From the NCBI GenBank assembly GCA_043228905.1, contig JBHGNT010000005.1, forward strand, positions 18,600,001 to 18,664,000: DNA of 64,000 bases, in the 5' to 3' direction. The number at the start of each line of letters is the position of its first letter. Positions within the stretch are counted from its first letter, which is position 1. The notes under the pieces were generated by a model. That model was not told the origin of the DNA. It saw only the letters and a program-made list of their open reading frames with translations, and did no database searches. Both the position numbers and the translations under genes were made by a program. Positions 12,009 to 24,319 of the stretch are shown in pieces. The DNA is from Azolla caroliniana. Taxonomy: Eukaryota; Polypodiophyta.

Positions 12009-13820
12009 CTACAAGCCTCTCTCAAATAGAATCTTGGTGATTTTGCCTCTCATGCATACGTAGCACCAACTATCTGCATTGAAGGCATCCATCCACCTAT
12101 CAATGGAGTGGTCAAGCCATGCCGCAACACTCCACGATGCTGTTCCTTTCACTTCACATGCCACAAGGAGGCGAGCCACTCTATCCCATACCTTTTGAGC
12201 GTGAGGGCAAACCCACAGACAATGCCTCAGAGTCTCAATAGGTGAATGGCAAAGCGTTAGGCCGCCACGTTTACCTAGCCATTCGCCAACAGGAACCACA
12301 TTATGACTGATTTGCCACCAAAAAAACTTTATCTTTTCTGGCAAGTGGAGATGCTAGAGACCCTTCCAAAAGGTAATGAGCACCTCATCAAGGATGCCCA
12401 ATGTACGCTAACCATTGCGTAAGGGGTCATCTAGCTGTAGTTGAAAAGTTCGACCTAGTTTAGTGTTGTACTCGAAGAAATGGCGAAATCTGCCATCATG
12501 TTTCCACCTGAAATCCCTTGGGTCCTATTCTAGTTCGACGAGGGGACGACAACCATATACCCATAACTTCCAATGGGGTTCCACCTTAGCAACATCCGGG
12601 TCTGTCTTCCAGATGTTGCCAACCTGCGCCACCACGCGGATTGGGTGCCAAGAGCCCCTACTTTGACTCTCCCCAAAAATCCTATCTCTTCCCGATCCGC
12701 TCACGCCCTTCAACGCCTTAACCCTTCCAGCCGCATCAAAGAGACCGAACCAAGCATCTTCTCTCACCTCCCCCCATCGGAACCCTATCAACTGCCTCAA
12801 CTATCAATCTCCGCATTTTCATGGCTCCCTTGAGGGGAGGGAATGGGACCTCCTAGGCTCCTCCTAAAGCCACCGTGCATCTCCAATCATCTAAAGAGTG
12901 AAGCCCTGTTTGCGCCAGCTTTCCCCATGCTAGGCCCTTAAGCTGGCCTAACATCATGTCGTCACTTGTTCGCACCTGAGGGTTCCAAAATAATGGTTGT
13001 CTAGACCACTCGATTAGTGTCTCCGGCGTGTGCTTGACCAAATGATGTTGTACGTGACACCATGCCCGCAAGATGGAGTTCGTGACCCTCTCCTCCGGAA
13101 GACAAGCCATCTTGGGTGGGACTCCGCTCGTGCAACACCAATTCAAGGAGTTGGGCCAAGGCCTACCATACTTGGGAGTCCTTGCTTGCAACCTATTGCG
13201 AAGTAGAACCTTCCAACACCCCTTACCTGGCAGGAGGCAACGAACCACCATTTTGGCTAGCAATGCTCGACTTTGCATTAAGGGGTCTATGAGGCCAAAC
13301 CCCCCTTTGGCCCGCGGTTGTGTTAACCATGCCATGACACTTTGGCAGAAGCCATCGGGTTGTCCTTACATGACCATATAAACCCCCTGATGGTAGCCTT
13401 AATCGCGTGCAAGCCTGAAGGGTCCATAATCCAGCACGAGACTGAGTGCCACATGATGGTGAGCATCACTTGGTTCGCAATAAGAACCCTACCAGCGAAG
13501 GATAGTTTAGACCTGCTCCATTGGTTCAACTTCTTGCTTAGTTTGCCTTGCACATGGGACAATTGCGCTCCCTTGGGGATTGCCCTCCCCATTGTAAATC
13601 TGAGGTACTTGAATGTCGTCCCATTAGGGACCCATGCAAAATCAACATGGGGATGCCACCTTGGTTTCTCTTGTTCGATGAACCAGAGGCCTTGGGTTTT
13701 ATCCCAATTGATCTTGGCACCAACAGCCTGACAAAAGTCTTCAACAAGATGTTCAACTCACTGCAAATGTGCATCATCGCCCTGCAAGAAAAGGACCGTA
13801 TCGTCGGCATATTCAGATAA
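12009..13820 (-). pseudogene. LINE ORF2: RT catalytic box to zinc-binding tail
   Basis: Continuation of the same LINE. The YADDTVLFLQGDD catalytic segment lies at the right-hand end. It is followed by a GRVLIANQV thumb-like motif and the PRAKGGFGL block typical of plant L1 elements. The tail at 12009-12344 begins with a PEKIKFFWWQ motif and contains HC...LW.CPHAQKVW, matching the zinc-binding domain at the C-terminus of plant LINE reverse transcriptases. Several frame changes occur between about 12350 and 13300. No function is retained. Confidence 0.75.
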
Positions 13821-15946
13821 TAGAAGATCCTCAGTCGCATTGGGGATGGGCAATCCCCTCAGCCGCTGCTTGGTGCTTGTAAGTAGGCTGAGAAAGCCTC
13901 AATTACAAATAGATAGAGATATGGGGCTAGGGGACAACCTTGCCTCACTGAGCGATGTAGTTGGAAGGCGGGGTCCCTAGCACCAGATACCAACACGCTA
14001 TTGGTAGCAGTCCGATAGAGTGCAAAAGTGCAATTCCCTCTCCATTGAGGGGGAAGGCCCATAACTCTCATCACTCTTTCCAAAAAGGGCCATAACACCC
14101 TATCGTAGGCCTTCTCAAAGTCTAACATCAGAATAGTCGAGCTCGATGCGGTGTGATCTGCCAATGCCATAACTTCCCAGAGAAGTAGCACATTATCAAA
14201 GATACACCTACCCCAGATAAACCCTGTTTGATTCTCATGTATGATGTCCGGTAGGAAGCTTGCTATCCGCCTAGCTAGGCCTTTTGCGAGTATCTTGTAT
14301 ATCGTGTTAAGGATCGTGATTGGACGCCATTGGCGTAGCTCGAGGCTTCGCCCTACCGCTTTAGGGATGAGATAGATCATCCCCTCCGCCAGGCCAGTTG
14401 GCATCGCTCTTGAGGACCAAATCTCCTCAATCCTGGCTTCCATTAACGGGATAACGGTTTCCCAATGAATCTCAAAAAAATCTCGTGAGAGATCATCAGG
14501 GCTGGGGCATGCTCCTCTCCGCAAATCCCTAAGTGCCTCCAAGAGTTCTAATTGAGAAATGGGGCTATCGAGCACAACTTCCATCTCATGGGTGACCTTG
14601 GGGTGAATGCATGCCATCACTCTCTCAGCCAGCTCCGTGTTTTGCCGCATATGCATAGGTGCGAGTAGGTCGTGATAGTATTGTGTTGCCATATGCAGAA
14701 TCTCATCCTTGTCCTTCATTATTGAGCTGTTTGGTTTGCGTAGCCCTTGTATATGTCCACCACCACCCTTGGGTGCCTTGGAGTGAAAGAAATGACGGTT
14801 TACCTTGTCATCTGTTCTAGCCCACCATGTTGCGGCCCTTCGAAATAACATGCAGTTCTTCTCCAACGTCCTTTCCCACAGCTTCAACTTTGCTTCCTCC
14901 AGCTTAGCTCTAGACCAATTGTAGCTAGGGTCTGCTTGTAGCAATCGTTGCGCGGCTGCAACGGACTTCCGTAATTTTGTTTCAATGGCTCTAGCCTGCT
15001 GGAGGCCCAGCTTGGTTTCCTGTTGTAAAAAGGAGGAGGAGAGGGCTAGTTTCTTTTGCAAATCCTCATTGGCCGATTCACTTACAATGATCTCCTACCA
15101 TATGCTCTGCAACCCTGCTTTCACCTTTGCACTCTTCATGATCTTTGTGGGGATTTTCACAATGAGACTCCCCTTGCTACCGCGGGGTGGGTTAAGGTCT
15201 AGCCTCATCGGCTGGTGATCCGAGAAGGTAAGACTTGCCAAGATAGCGAAGGAGCTCCCCAACTCTTCGAGGGATGAGCTGATGTATATGCGGTCTAGGC
15301 GCACAAGACTACCACCCCTAGCATTCATGGCAGCTTGAGAGAAGTGTAGCGAATGTGAGCATCTCCTAAGGGAAGAGCCCCATGTATCCTTCACCCTAAT
15401 TTTCCCAATTAGGAAAGCCCATGAGTTCAACTCCGCACCATGAAGCGGTCTTTGGGTTCCCCCTTTCCTATCTCCCAGATGCTCAGTCATGTTGAAATAT
15501 CCAGCCATTACCCACACCTCTGCATTAGGCAATGTTGTTGCTAACATCCTCCAAAAGATTGCTCTCTCGGGGGAAGAGTTAGGGGCATAAATGTTTAGCA
15601 CCCCAATTTGAAGGCGATTCCACTTCAACAACACATATAAGGCTCTACCCGCCACCAACGTGCCATGTGATGTTACTTCGTAACGGGCTTGATCGCTAAT
15701 CGAGATGCAGACCCCTCCTCTTCGGTGGAGGTCACCCTGTGCAGCCGACCACCACGTGCTCCATCCGCCCAACAAGGGGTTTACTAGGCTCTGAGTTCTC
15801 TCTTGAGAGAGGTAGTATTCCTACAAAAGCAATATGTCAATGTTGCCCCCTATATTAAGGGGATTCAACTCCTCCCAAAGTCTTTTGCACTCACATTGTT
15901 GCCAGCCTCCACCAAGGCCTTGCACATTCCACGTTAGGATCCTCAT
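13821..15946 (-). pseudogene. LINE ORF2: endonuclease and RT N-terminal part
   Basis: The ATG at 15946 begins MRILTWNVQGLGG, the classic first motif of an APE-type endonuclease. GYFNMTE (normally GDFN) and SDHQPMRLDL mark later endonuclease motifs, so one metal-site Asp is Tyr here. Reverse transcriptase follows: the LIPK and RPITILNTIYKILAK blocks, QTGFIWGRCIFDN, LMLDFEKAYDRV and SVRQGCPLAPYL. In-frame TAG codons lie at 15821-15823 and 15095-15097. A frameshift near 13885 separates these from the YADD catalytic box at about 13803-13814. The protein would nick target DNA and copy the LINE RNA in the nucleus; this copy cannot. Confidence 0.85.
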
Positions 15947-16082
15947 CTGAAGGCGGTGAGGTTGACGCTCATGTCGGGGCCGACCCCCATGTTAGGGGGC
16001 AAACTATAATGTACTTCTGGGGGTAGGGACTCCATAGTAGATTGGAGAGCCCCTAAGGGATTCCCAGCATGTCAATAGTTGG

Positions 16083-17220
16083 AGACTTATTCTCAATCTC
16101 CCAATTGACAATCAACTTCTCTTCCATGAAGACGACGTCTCAGCTCCTAATCACCTTTTTCTCGGCTAAGTCCCACAACCGAAAGACGAATTCATCTGAA
16201 TTGTTGTAGCCGAGAAATATGCACGACCGAGATTTTGGATCTAGCTTCCCCCTTTGGTCCTTTGCCACATGCACATAAGCATGACAACCGAACGCCCTCA
16301 GATGTCGGTATGAGACGTCTTTGCCGCTCCACACCCTTTGTGGAATATCACTGTCCAAGGGTACTGAGGGTGATCGGTTTATTACATATGTTGTCGTCAT
16401 CAATGCCTCAGGCCAGAACGTTTTGGGTAGCTTCACATGTGCAAGCATACTTCAGACCCTCTCCATTATGGTCTAGTTCATTCTCTTGGCCAACCCATTG
16501 AGCTCTAGCGTCTTCGGCACGGTATACTCGAGTCGGATTCCCTGCGCTCGGCAATATTCGTCGAATAGTCTGAGGTACTCTCTGCCATTATCCGCTTAGA
16601 CTGCTTTTAGTTTTCGGTTGGTTTCCCTCTTGCTCCTTGCTTGGAACTCTTTGAAGACGGATAACACATGATCCTTCGTCTTCAGCACGAAAGCCCACAA
16701 CTTCCAACTATAGTCCTCTATGAAGGTTAGGAAAGACTATGACCTAACATGAGACTTCGTGTCCACGTAGCATATGTTCGTATGCACGAGTTCCAACGTC
16801 ATTTTCTTCCTCATCGGGGGCCTCGATCGGAACGAGGTCTGATTTTGTTTTTTGGCCAGGCAATCAACACACTTATCCAGATGCACTTTCTTTACCTCCG
16901 GTAGGAGTTCCTTTTCGGCTAGCATTTGCATTCCCTTCTAGTTCATGTGGCATAACGTCTTGTGCCACAACTCACGGGCTGTGTTGGCTCCGATGTTTAC
17001 TTCCCCTTGGCATAATCGGGCATTCATTATGTACAGTGTGCTAGTTTTCCAGGCTTGAGCCACGATCAAGCTCCCCTTGCAGAACTTCATGAAGTCGTTC
17101 CGAATGCTATCCATGTAGCCTTCCTCATCCAGTGGACCGATTGATATCAAGTTCAGTCAAACCTGTTTGTCCGTCAGTTTGTGGATACAACCAAATTCTG
17201 ATGCACCCGACGACCGGGAG
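16083..17220 (-). pseudogene. Ty1/Copia pre-integrase and integrase fragment
   Basis: Minus-strand Copia fragment. From its 5' side: LISIGPLDEEGY, the pre-integrase box ELWHKTLCHMN, a zinc-type CVDCLAKKQ, the start of the integrase core, then the conserved FWPEALMTTTYVINRSP and FGCHAYVHV blocks. It ends near 16085 with a DVVF.EEK-like stretch. The first integrase Asp motif (normally HSD or HTD) reads HTN, so a catalytic residue is lost. Stops interrupt it near 16449 and 16935 and in the 17150s. RT and LTRs are absent. The LINE begins just beyond its 3' end. Confidence 0.8.
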
Positions 17221-17261
17221 AGGACAACCTTTGTCACGGAATGGGGCATTTTCACGGCAAT

Positions 17262-17430
17262 CATCATGGCCTGAAAATGGAACCGATAACATTCTAGAGG
17301 ATCATCATGGAAATATTCAACGATTACCTCCCCCAACATTTATGCATGTATTTTTAGATGATTTCACTATATACGACCGACAACTTGAACTTCTAGAGCA
17401 CCTTCGCCTTTGCTTGGATTCCACTTAGAC
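17262..17430 (+). pseudogene. Ty3/Gypsy RT fragment (VFLDD box)
   Basis: A plus-strand piece of Gypsy reverse transcriptase. A RIIMEIFNDYLP-like stretch is followed, after a frame change, by FMHVFLDDFTIYDRQL and then LEHLRLCLDS. The LDD is the polymerase catalytic pair. It is cut off on both sides. It lies head to tail with a Copia RT fragment and then a Gypsy integrase tail, so the original Gypsy seems to have been broken by later insertion or rearrangement. Confidence 0.7.
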
Positions 17431-17446
17431 AAAGGAGAGCACTCTC

Positions 17447-17816
17447 TTGATACTCCAACAATATGTCTTATTGACTAATGAAGATGAGCCAGAATGCTAC
17501 GAAGAAGCCATGGCAGATGAGCACAAAGAGAAGTGGCAGAGTGCAATACAAGATGAAATGGACTCCTTGCATGAAAATTATACTTACGACTTGATAGAGG
17601 TACCGAAAGGTAAGAGAGCCCTGAGAAAAAAATGGGTCTTGAAGCTGAAAAATGGGGAAGATAGCAGCTCACCCAGATACAAGCCCCGAATTGTAGTAAA
17701 GGGATTTTAACAAAAAAAGGTGGTCGACTTTGATGAGATTTTTGCACCAGTCATAAAGATGACATGCATTCGAACAGTGTTAAGTATTGCTGCCAGTATG
17801 AATCTAACGGAAACCT
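17447..17816 (+). pseudogene. Ty1/Copia RT N-terminal fragment
   Basis: Plus-strand Copia reverse-transcriptase start. The segment around WQSAIQDEMDSLHENYTYDL corresponds to the conserved W..AM..E...L..N.TW.L opening of the RVT_2 domain. It is followed by KKWVLKLK, RYKPRIVVKGF and, past an in-frame TAA at 17708-17710, FDEIFAPVIKM. The fragment ends before the YVDD catalytic box. It is a dead piece embedded between Gypsy fragments. Confidence 0.8.
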
Positions 17817-17929
17817 GACCGATTGGGACATAAAGCTACACATCACATTATGGGCGTATTAGATGACATACAAAACAAACATCCAAGCAACACCTTTCCA
17901 ACTGGCATTCCAACTGTCATGCTAATAGA

Positions 17930-18545
17930 AATACAGGTTCCAAGCTTGCGAGTGCAAGTACGTGAACGATTAAGCGAGCATGAGTCAGAATGTGTTCGGT
18001 TGGAGAAGCTGTGTGAGCTCGAGGAACACCGAATACTAAGTTTAATGCAGATGGAATTAGAACAACGTTAGAGGAAGGCATTCCTCGACCGACACGGGAA
18101 AGGTAACGAGAAGGAGTTCGGGATCGGAAAACCGGTTTTAGTATTCTAAACACGGATGGGGAGATGCTAGGAAAGCTCTGATTTTGATGGACAAGACCCT
18201 ATTGGAATTTAAGGGGTCATATCAGTTGGGCAATTTAGCAAGAGAGATCATGGAGAAGTGGGTGAACGGATTCTGGCTCAAACCATACAAAGGTCCAGTG
18301 CCGGTGAATCCATTCAAGATTCCGAAGCAACACGAAGAAAACCAAGTTACCAGGGACGCAAGCACCGGAGGCCAACCAGATGCTCTGACCGTCCAAAGAG
18401 ACGAGGCTACTAGACAAGAATCTGACAACACCGGAATCAGAGGCCCAACAAAACCGTTCGAGGTCAGAGAAATCAATGACACATGGAGACAAAAGGTAGA
18501 TTATGTCGTATTTCAGAAGTACGAGAGAGAGAGAGAGAGATGAAA
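17930..18545 (+). pseudogene. Ty3/Gypsy integrase C-terminal tail
   Basis: Plus-strand remnant of the end of a plant Gypsy polyprotein. A charged helix (EKLCELEEHRILSL) is followed by RKAFLDRHGK and GKPVLVF, then a GSYQLGNL and VNGFWLKPYKG segment. This matches the usual order ER..A...D...GDLVLLF...G.Y...NG..LK.Y. Stops at 18069-18071 and near 18150, plus frame changes, break it. It ends in a GA-repeat (18522-18541) encoding ERERER. Confidence 0.65.
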
Positions 18546-18599
18546 AAAGAGAGATTTTAAATGGCAATGATGGAAAAGAGAGTGGAAAGACGTGATGTA

Positions 18600-19460
18600 A
18601 GAAAAATACTTAATGAACATCATGCGTTGTAATCATACCTTAATTATCCACAACGTGTGGACATGCTACCCAAGAATAGGCGGCGATGCGTTGACAGAGG
18701 ACTTGGAGAGAGATGGGCACATACAAGGTTACCGAAGCAAGAAGTAATCTCATTTAAAGAAAGAAAACTTCAGAAGTACGAGAGAGAGAGAGACTTAGAG
18801 TACCAGCAAAGCACAGAACCCATGGCACTCACATTAGAGTCAAAGGACTGGCTCCAGAAGAACGACGTTGAAGGATTTATCTGGGTAGCCGAAGCGCTAC
18901 CACTAAAGAACTGGAGAAGGTTGCTAAGACGATCGATGTGGAAGGTATCTCTGACATGACAGTGCAGGCGGCAATCGAGCTTCCATATGGGGGGACTTTA
19001 GTTGATTGAGAACCCATCCATAGAGATCCTGGATGATTATTTTGGAGAGTTCTCAATAGCAAGCAAAGCTTACCGGACATAGGAAGGAGAGAACGTCTTG
19101 TTCCGGGAGATAGCCAGAGTCCTGCTCAAGTATGGGTTTTGTGCATCCCCGACCACTGGCCATGCCGAAGAACAGAGCGGGCTTCATCATAGCATTTTTC
19201 GAAGGCTTGCGGGTGGACTGGCCGTTAGTCATAGTAGTTTCCCTCCAAACAACCATAGTGGCAATGAAAGATGGGAAGAAAGCATGGACCGGAGTTGCAT
19301 AGTGTCTAACAATCCTCGTGCCGCCACAACTCACCATCAAACCAAAGATGCGGGCACGGTGTCGTGAAGATTTTCGACAATGATGAGAAAATTGCATGGA
19401 ATGTACAAAATCGAGTGTGGTTCTTCACACACAACATAAAATAATAATAGTGAAGATACT
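18600..19460 (+). pseudogene. Unidentified gag-like retroelement remnant
   Basis: Not assigned to a known family. Pieces in two plus frames read continuously only across frameshifts: an FGEFSIASKAY stretch, FREIARVLLKYGF, then GFIIAFFEGLRVDWP and a RCREDFRQ...ENC motif near 19360-19410. The last motif recurs on the minus strand at about 56750-56900 (RCREHFRQWCENC), so it belongs to a repeated family. A second KYERERER-type GA tract lies at 18774-18794. It may be an accessory ORF or gag of the coiled-coil LTR family described at 24320-26190. Confidence 0.35.
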
Positions 19461-19759
19461 ATTTTATACTAGTTTAATATCTTGGTACAAAAAGATGGAG
19501 GTCTTCAAGAGCTTTCTAATACACTTTACCACATAAGAAACAGACAACTAAGTGGCAAGTTATGTGGGTATGAAGTTTGCGAAGAAGAAGAGAAAAAACA
19601 AAACTACGAGATATACCACATAGACAGGACAAATAAGGATCCTAGAGTATATAAGCAGGGCCAAAATCTATTACTTTATATCTATGAGTGGATCATAGAA
19701 TGTTCAAGGTGACTTGAGCTAAACTAACCGGATGAATGGGTGTGGCCTAACTACTTGTA
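19461..19759. other. Unassigned DNA left of an LTR
   Basis: One short Glu/Lys-rich open frame at 19482-19712 has no recognisable pattern. The right part probably includes the start of the LTR that follows; its 5' boundary could not be set. Confidence 0.4.
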
Positions 19760-20391
19760 AAGGTTATGGTTGATCGAGACCGAGATAGGATCAGATCGAA
19801 CCAGTCAGGACAGACGGATTGGTCGGTTGATCGTAGTGCATGGTGTTTTGAAGATTTTCAGTGTAAATACAAGACCAAAAGCCAAGTAGTATTTTGTGTT
19901 TCAAAAGGGATGTGAGCAAGCCTTGAACCTTGCACCTCCAAGTTGAAAGTCAATAGGCTTACCACTAAGCCAAGTCATATCTTCAAAAGTGTTACTTTGA
20001 TAATTTTACATGTAAATTCTCATACATGAGAGCTTAGATGATGACATGGCAAACATGCATTGCATGCATTACGTGCATATCTTGCACCCTCACATGCACC
20101 ATATGCATGGGGGCATCTATAAAAGAGTGGAGGAATCAAGCAAGAAGAAACTAATGAAAAATTTGGGAAAAATAAGAAACTTGTAATCTGATTGTTGATG
20201 TATCTTCTCTCTTAAATCTAAAAGTTAAAAGTTCAATCTTTATCTCAATATCTCTCTTTTGTCATATCAATCTCTCTGAATCTATCTTAAATACTTTCTC
20301 GCTAAAGTTAGTGCAAACTTCGAATCCTTCCGGTCCAGGACCCCGGTGGTTCCGCCTCACGATTCACACGTAGTGAAGGATCTTCACGACA
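19760..20391 (+). repeat. LTR (family L1), plus orientation
   Basis: Plus-strand LTR-like block homologous to the reverse complement of 26191-26840. It holds a TATA box (TATAAAAG near 20118), a region of AATCTAAAAGTTAAAAGTTC shared by both copies, and a U5 end with CCGGTGGTTCCGCCTCACGA ending in CGACA at 20391. A tRNA-like segment lies antisense at 19918-19985. Left boundary approximate. The next bases are ATG, with no obvious TGG-type primer-binding site. Confidence 0.7.
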
Positions 20392-20898
20392 ATGGGTGCA
20401 GACGATGCCACAACCATCATCAAAATGACAAAAATTACTTGCAAAACACAACATCTGCCTCAACATACTACATTGGATTAGACAACAATCAAATAGGTAA
20501 CCTAACGCTAGTCACTCGCTTGTCGTAATAACTCGTAGTTGTCTGGCCTCCATGAACAACCCCCTTCTGTGCTTCATTTGGCTAGATGACATTTGGAAAG
20601 ATTAGCAGAATCTGTTCCTCTCATTGTCATAGTCACCTAAAGTAGGATCAGCCTAGATAATCGGCACATACTCTCTGTCGGAAATCTCAAAAATCGTCAT
20701 TCGAAATTGAATCGACATACTCGGGTCCAACTCACTGAAGCTAGTCAGCCATAGTCACTTCGGATCGAGACTCCCGAATTTCAAATTAGATTTAGCTTGT
20801 GTTCAAAATCGACTAGAACGAATTTGGGTGAGCCAGTCTACTGCACCCAACCATTGTTCGTAGCCAACCCCGAACAAAGCCTCCCAAATTTGACATAG
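20392..20898 (+). other. Region between LTR and dead Copia gag
   Basis: No supported gene. It contains short frames only. It probably includes leader sequence of the Copia copy that starts at 20899, but no LTR of that element could be recognised. Confidence 0.4.
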
Positions 20899-23825
20899 AT
20901 GGCATCAACATCTGGTTCGTCAGAGATGAGTCTAAGGAAGTTCGATGGATCGAACTTCAACTTTTGGAAGGAGCAGATGCTAGAATATCTAATAGTCAAG
21001 GGGCAAATCAACCCCATCGAAAACGAAAATGCTGCAGAAGGATACAAGCCACTCGAATGGGAGAAAATTGACAGAATTGTCCGAGCCACCATTCAGATGC
21101 ACTTATCGAAGTCTGTGTACTTCACGGTGCAATCATGTTTGATTGCCTTCCAACTATGGAAGACACTCTCAGACACCTACGAAAAGAAGGTAGTCGCTAC
21201 GAAGATATATTTGATACGACACTTTTATAACCTTCGTATGCAAGAATCTGATTTGATCCAGGCACACCTCAACGAGTACGAAGTTTGAGCTCCCAAATTT
21301 CAGCTCAAGGGACAACTATCGAGGATGAACTAAGAGCAATGTTGCTTATGAGTAGTCTCCCCCCTTCGTGGGAAACTTTCGTCACAACAGTGTGCAACGC
21401 ATCGACTATGATCATTAAATACTCCTCAATCACGAGCGCAATTATGATTGAAGCAGCTCGGAGGAAATCATTTGCAAACGATTGGGCCAATAACGCATAT
21501 GTAGTACAAGGTTCGACCGACTGATCACACAGTTGAGGAAGAGGTTCTTCACGGCAGCTGAACAACCAACGAAGTCGGAGCTAGTCCCAGGATAATCAAG
21601 TTTGCAATTATTGCAAGAAACCTGGACACATAAAAGCCAATTTCCATGCACTCAAGGCCAAAAACGAGAAGGCTCAATGAGCGGATTAGAAGAGTGACCG
21701 GCATGAGGAGGTCAACTACGTCGGCTCCTCAGCCGAGGTATTGTCAAACGACCCGAACATACTATCCATTGAAATCCCAATCGAATCAAAAGTTCTACTT
21801 ATGATTGAAGAGTCAAGCACTTGACACTTGGCTTCATATCACGTAACTCCTCATCAATCACAATTTCGGCAATACTCAGTCTGACATTCAGAATCGGCAC
21901 AATAGAGCTCAACCTTCTGGGTGGCTCTACATTGGTACTACACAATGTCCGACACGTACCTGAGCTCTCAAGACCTTTGATCTTAGTCGGACAACTGGAT
22001 GAAGATGGCATCCGTGCCGGATTTTCATCAGGAGGGTGGACACTCCACACGGGGAACCTCTTGCTTGCTCGAGGACTGAAAGTAAACTCGTTGTACTTGT
22101 TATATGTCACACTCAAAGAGGGTGACATATAACGGGTACAACAAGTCATTCTTGTGTCATCACTTTGGTCGACATTCCCGTGTCATCACTTTGGCATGGA
22201 CGACTCAGACACCTCAGCAAGGCCGGCATCATGCATTTATCTAGAGCCGGTTACATCCCTAAACTCTCCTTCTCGGATCATCAATTCTACAAGCACTACA
22301 AGTATGACAAAAAAATCGCAATCTCACACCCGACATAAGCATCAAGAGAATCGAGTCCACTCGATTTGGTCCACTCAATTTGGTCCACTCAAACGTCTGT
22401 GGCCCCATGCCATTTCAGTCTCTTGGCGGTGCCTTGTATTTCATCAGCTTCATTGAGGACTCTACTTGGAATGTGTGCGCGTATCCGATAAAGACCAAAG
22501 ATCGAGTGTTCTCGATTTTCTTCGATTGGCTCACTATGGTTGAGAATCAGTCTGGCCGAAAACTGAAATGCTTTTAGACCGATAATGGAGGAGAGTTCAA
22601 ATCTGAAGAATTCGTCAAATTTTTTCGACAACGTAGCATACGACGTGAATATACGACACCCCATAGTTCGGAGCAAAACGGAATTGCCAAGCGGATGAAT
22701 TAGAAAATTCAAGAAAGGATTGTTTCCATGCTTCAACACTCCGGACTATTGGATGGCTTCTGAGCAGAGGCAGTACTTATGGCAGTACACATAATCATTA
22801 TGTCGCCTAGTAGGACTTTAGATACCTCAAGAACTATGGAACGACAACAAGCCGAATTAGGAGAACTTGAGGATTTTCAGGTGCGAGGCATACACCCTCA
22901 TACTGAAAGATGATCGCCGCAAACTTGCACCAAGGTCTAGAAAAAGCATTTTCCTCGGTTATGAACCAGATGGCGAAATCGGCCACCGACTCTGGAACCT
23001 CGAGCATTGACAGATCGTCCAAAGTTCGGACATAGTGTTCAATGAGTTAGCCATGCATCAATCGACTGAAAACCCGATCGAAGTCCGAAGGGTAATTTTT
23101 TCGGATGTGCCAACCCTTCACGAAGGCCCAACCCACAACACAAGATTGGCATCACGGGTAGCCGAAACCTCTAGTACTGACTCGACAACATCCGACTCAG
23201 CACAACTGAATGTTTTGGCTTCTGACCATCTGACTTCAACACCCGATGCGACTAGTCCAATCATACCTCGAAGATCCTAGAGACTGTCGCAGCCCCCGGA
23301 GAGATACTCTCCTGGAATCTTCTTACGGACGCTGGAGAACTGACGTCATACGAAGAAGCATCGGCATCTGCCGATTCGGCCACCTGGCATTTGACCATGG
23401 AGTCCGAAATGAACTCCATTCGAGCAAACCAAACTTGGGACTTGGTCGAACTACCGAAGAAATCGACGTGCTCTTTCGTGCTAATGGGTCTATAGAATTA
23501 AAGAGACGTTTGATTCAGCCACCGCACAATTCAAGACTAGATTAGTTGCGACGGGGTTTCGACAGGAATATGGTGTCGATTTCGATGAAATATTTTCACC
23601 AATGGTGAAAATGACAACCCTCCGCTTTATGCTCGGCATCGTGGCAGTCAAGAATTTGGATCTGATTTAGCAAGATGTCAAAACGACATTCCTCCATGGT
23701 GATCTAGACGAGGAAGTTTATTTGGAGTAGCCGAAAGGCTTCGTCGCACCTGACCAAGAACATCTAGTCTGCCAACTCAGGAAGAGTCTTTGTTACTCCT
23801 GGACCGGACTTGCCTCTAACACAAG
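20899..23825 (+). pseudogene. Ty1/Copia gag-pol, heavily decayed
   Basis: Plus-strand Copia polyprotein remnant. Gag starts MASTSGSSEMSLRKFDG, with FDGSNFNFWKEQM then an LWKTLSDTYEKK helix typical of UBN2-type gag. A broken CCHC knuckle follows near 21610 (NYCKKPGH, with the last Cys lost). Next come a protease-flank region LHNVRHVPELSR, integrase around 22370-22800 (VHSNVCGP with the Asp changed to Asn, FIEDST, SSEQNGIAKR) and scraps of RT near 23560-23800 (DFDEIFSP, VKMT). At least a dozen stops and several frameshifts are visible. There is no catalytic RT box, and no LTR pair was found. Confidence 0.8.
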
Positions 23826-23849
23826 GTGTCCTTTCAAATCACTTCACCA

Positions 23850-24310
23850 AAGGGTGGTTACGGTAAGGGATTCAACAATAACAACTATAACTGGTTATCT
23901 TCCGGTTCAGTATCCGGATTCACAACACTCATCGATTACACGCGTAAGATCCATACATTGAGCGCAGAACGGAATAGAAACATAAAGATGAACAAGATAA
24001 CAATAACAAAACACTCTTATATTAATATTCCATCCCTTTAATACATCGATGCCCAGATCCTTTTATAGGCCTCCGGTTCTGTGTTACAAAACGATGCTTA
24101 ACCGGCAACCGGCTACGAACCGGTTCGGATCCGGATCGGTATACCTTTTCTGGATCCATCCGTTCCTATAATAATAATAATAATAATTATATTATTATCA
24201 TATCCGGAAACTGGCTCGTCCCTTTTCGTATTACATACTTTGGCCGCCACTAGCCAACACATGGCACGCCCATGGGACAATACATTGTTCGTTGAACCCA
24301 CGGGTTAGCT
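23850..24310 (-). repeat. LTR-like block, minus orientation (coiled-coil element)
   Basis: In minus orientation this has a TATA box (CCTATAAAAGG, about 24060-24070), a run of TTA repeats (24171-24198) and many CCGG-containing words. It lies at the downstream end of the minus-strand coiled-coil ORF and would be its 3' LTR. It does not match the block at 26191-26840, which sits at the other end of that ORF, so the two are not an LTR pair. Confidence 0.45.
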
Positions 24311-24319
24311 CCACTACTC

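Larger units (their letters stand above)
11784..16060 (-). mobile_element. L1-type LINE, decayed, 5' truncated
   Basis: A non-LTR retrotransposon remnant on the minus strand with domains in the order endonuclease, reverse transcriptase, C-terminal zinc-binding region. ORF1 (gag-like) is missing: sequence upstream of the ORF2 start meets a Copia fragment near 16070. Stops and frameshifts break ORF2. Target-site duplications were not found, so the ends are approximate. Confidence 0.85.

Noticed and set aside
18222-18567. Minus-strand hydrophobic frames near 18.2-18.6 kb
   Set aside because: Antisense of the Gypsy integrase tail; no independent evidence.
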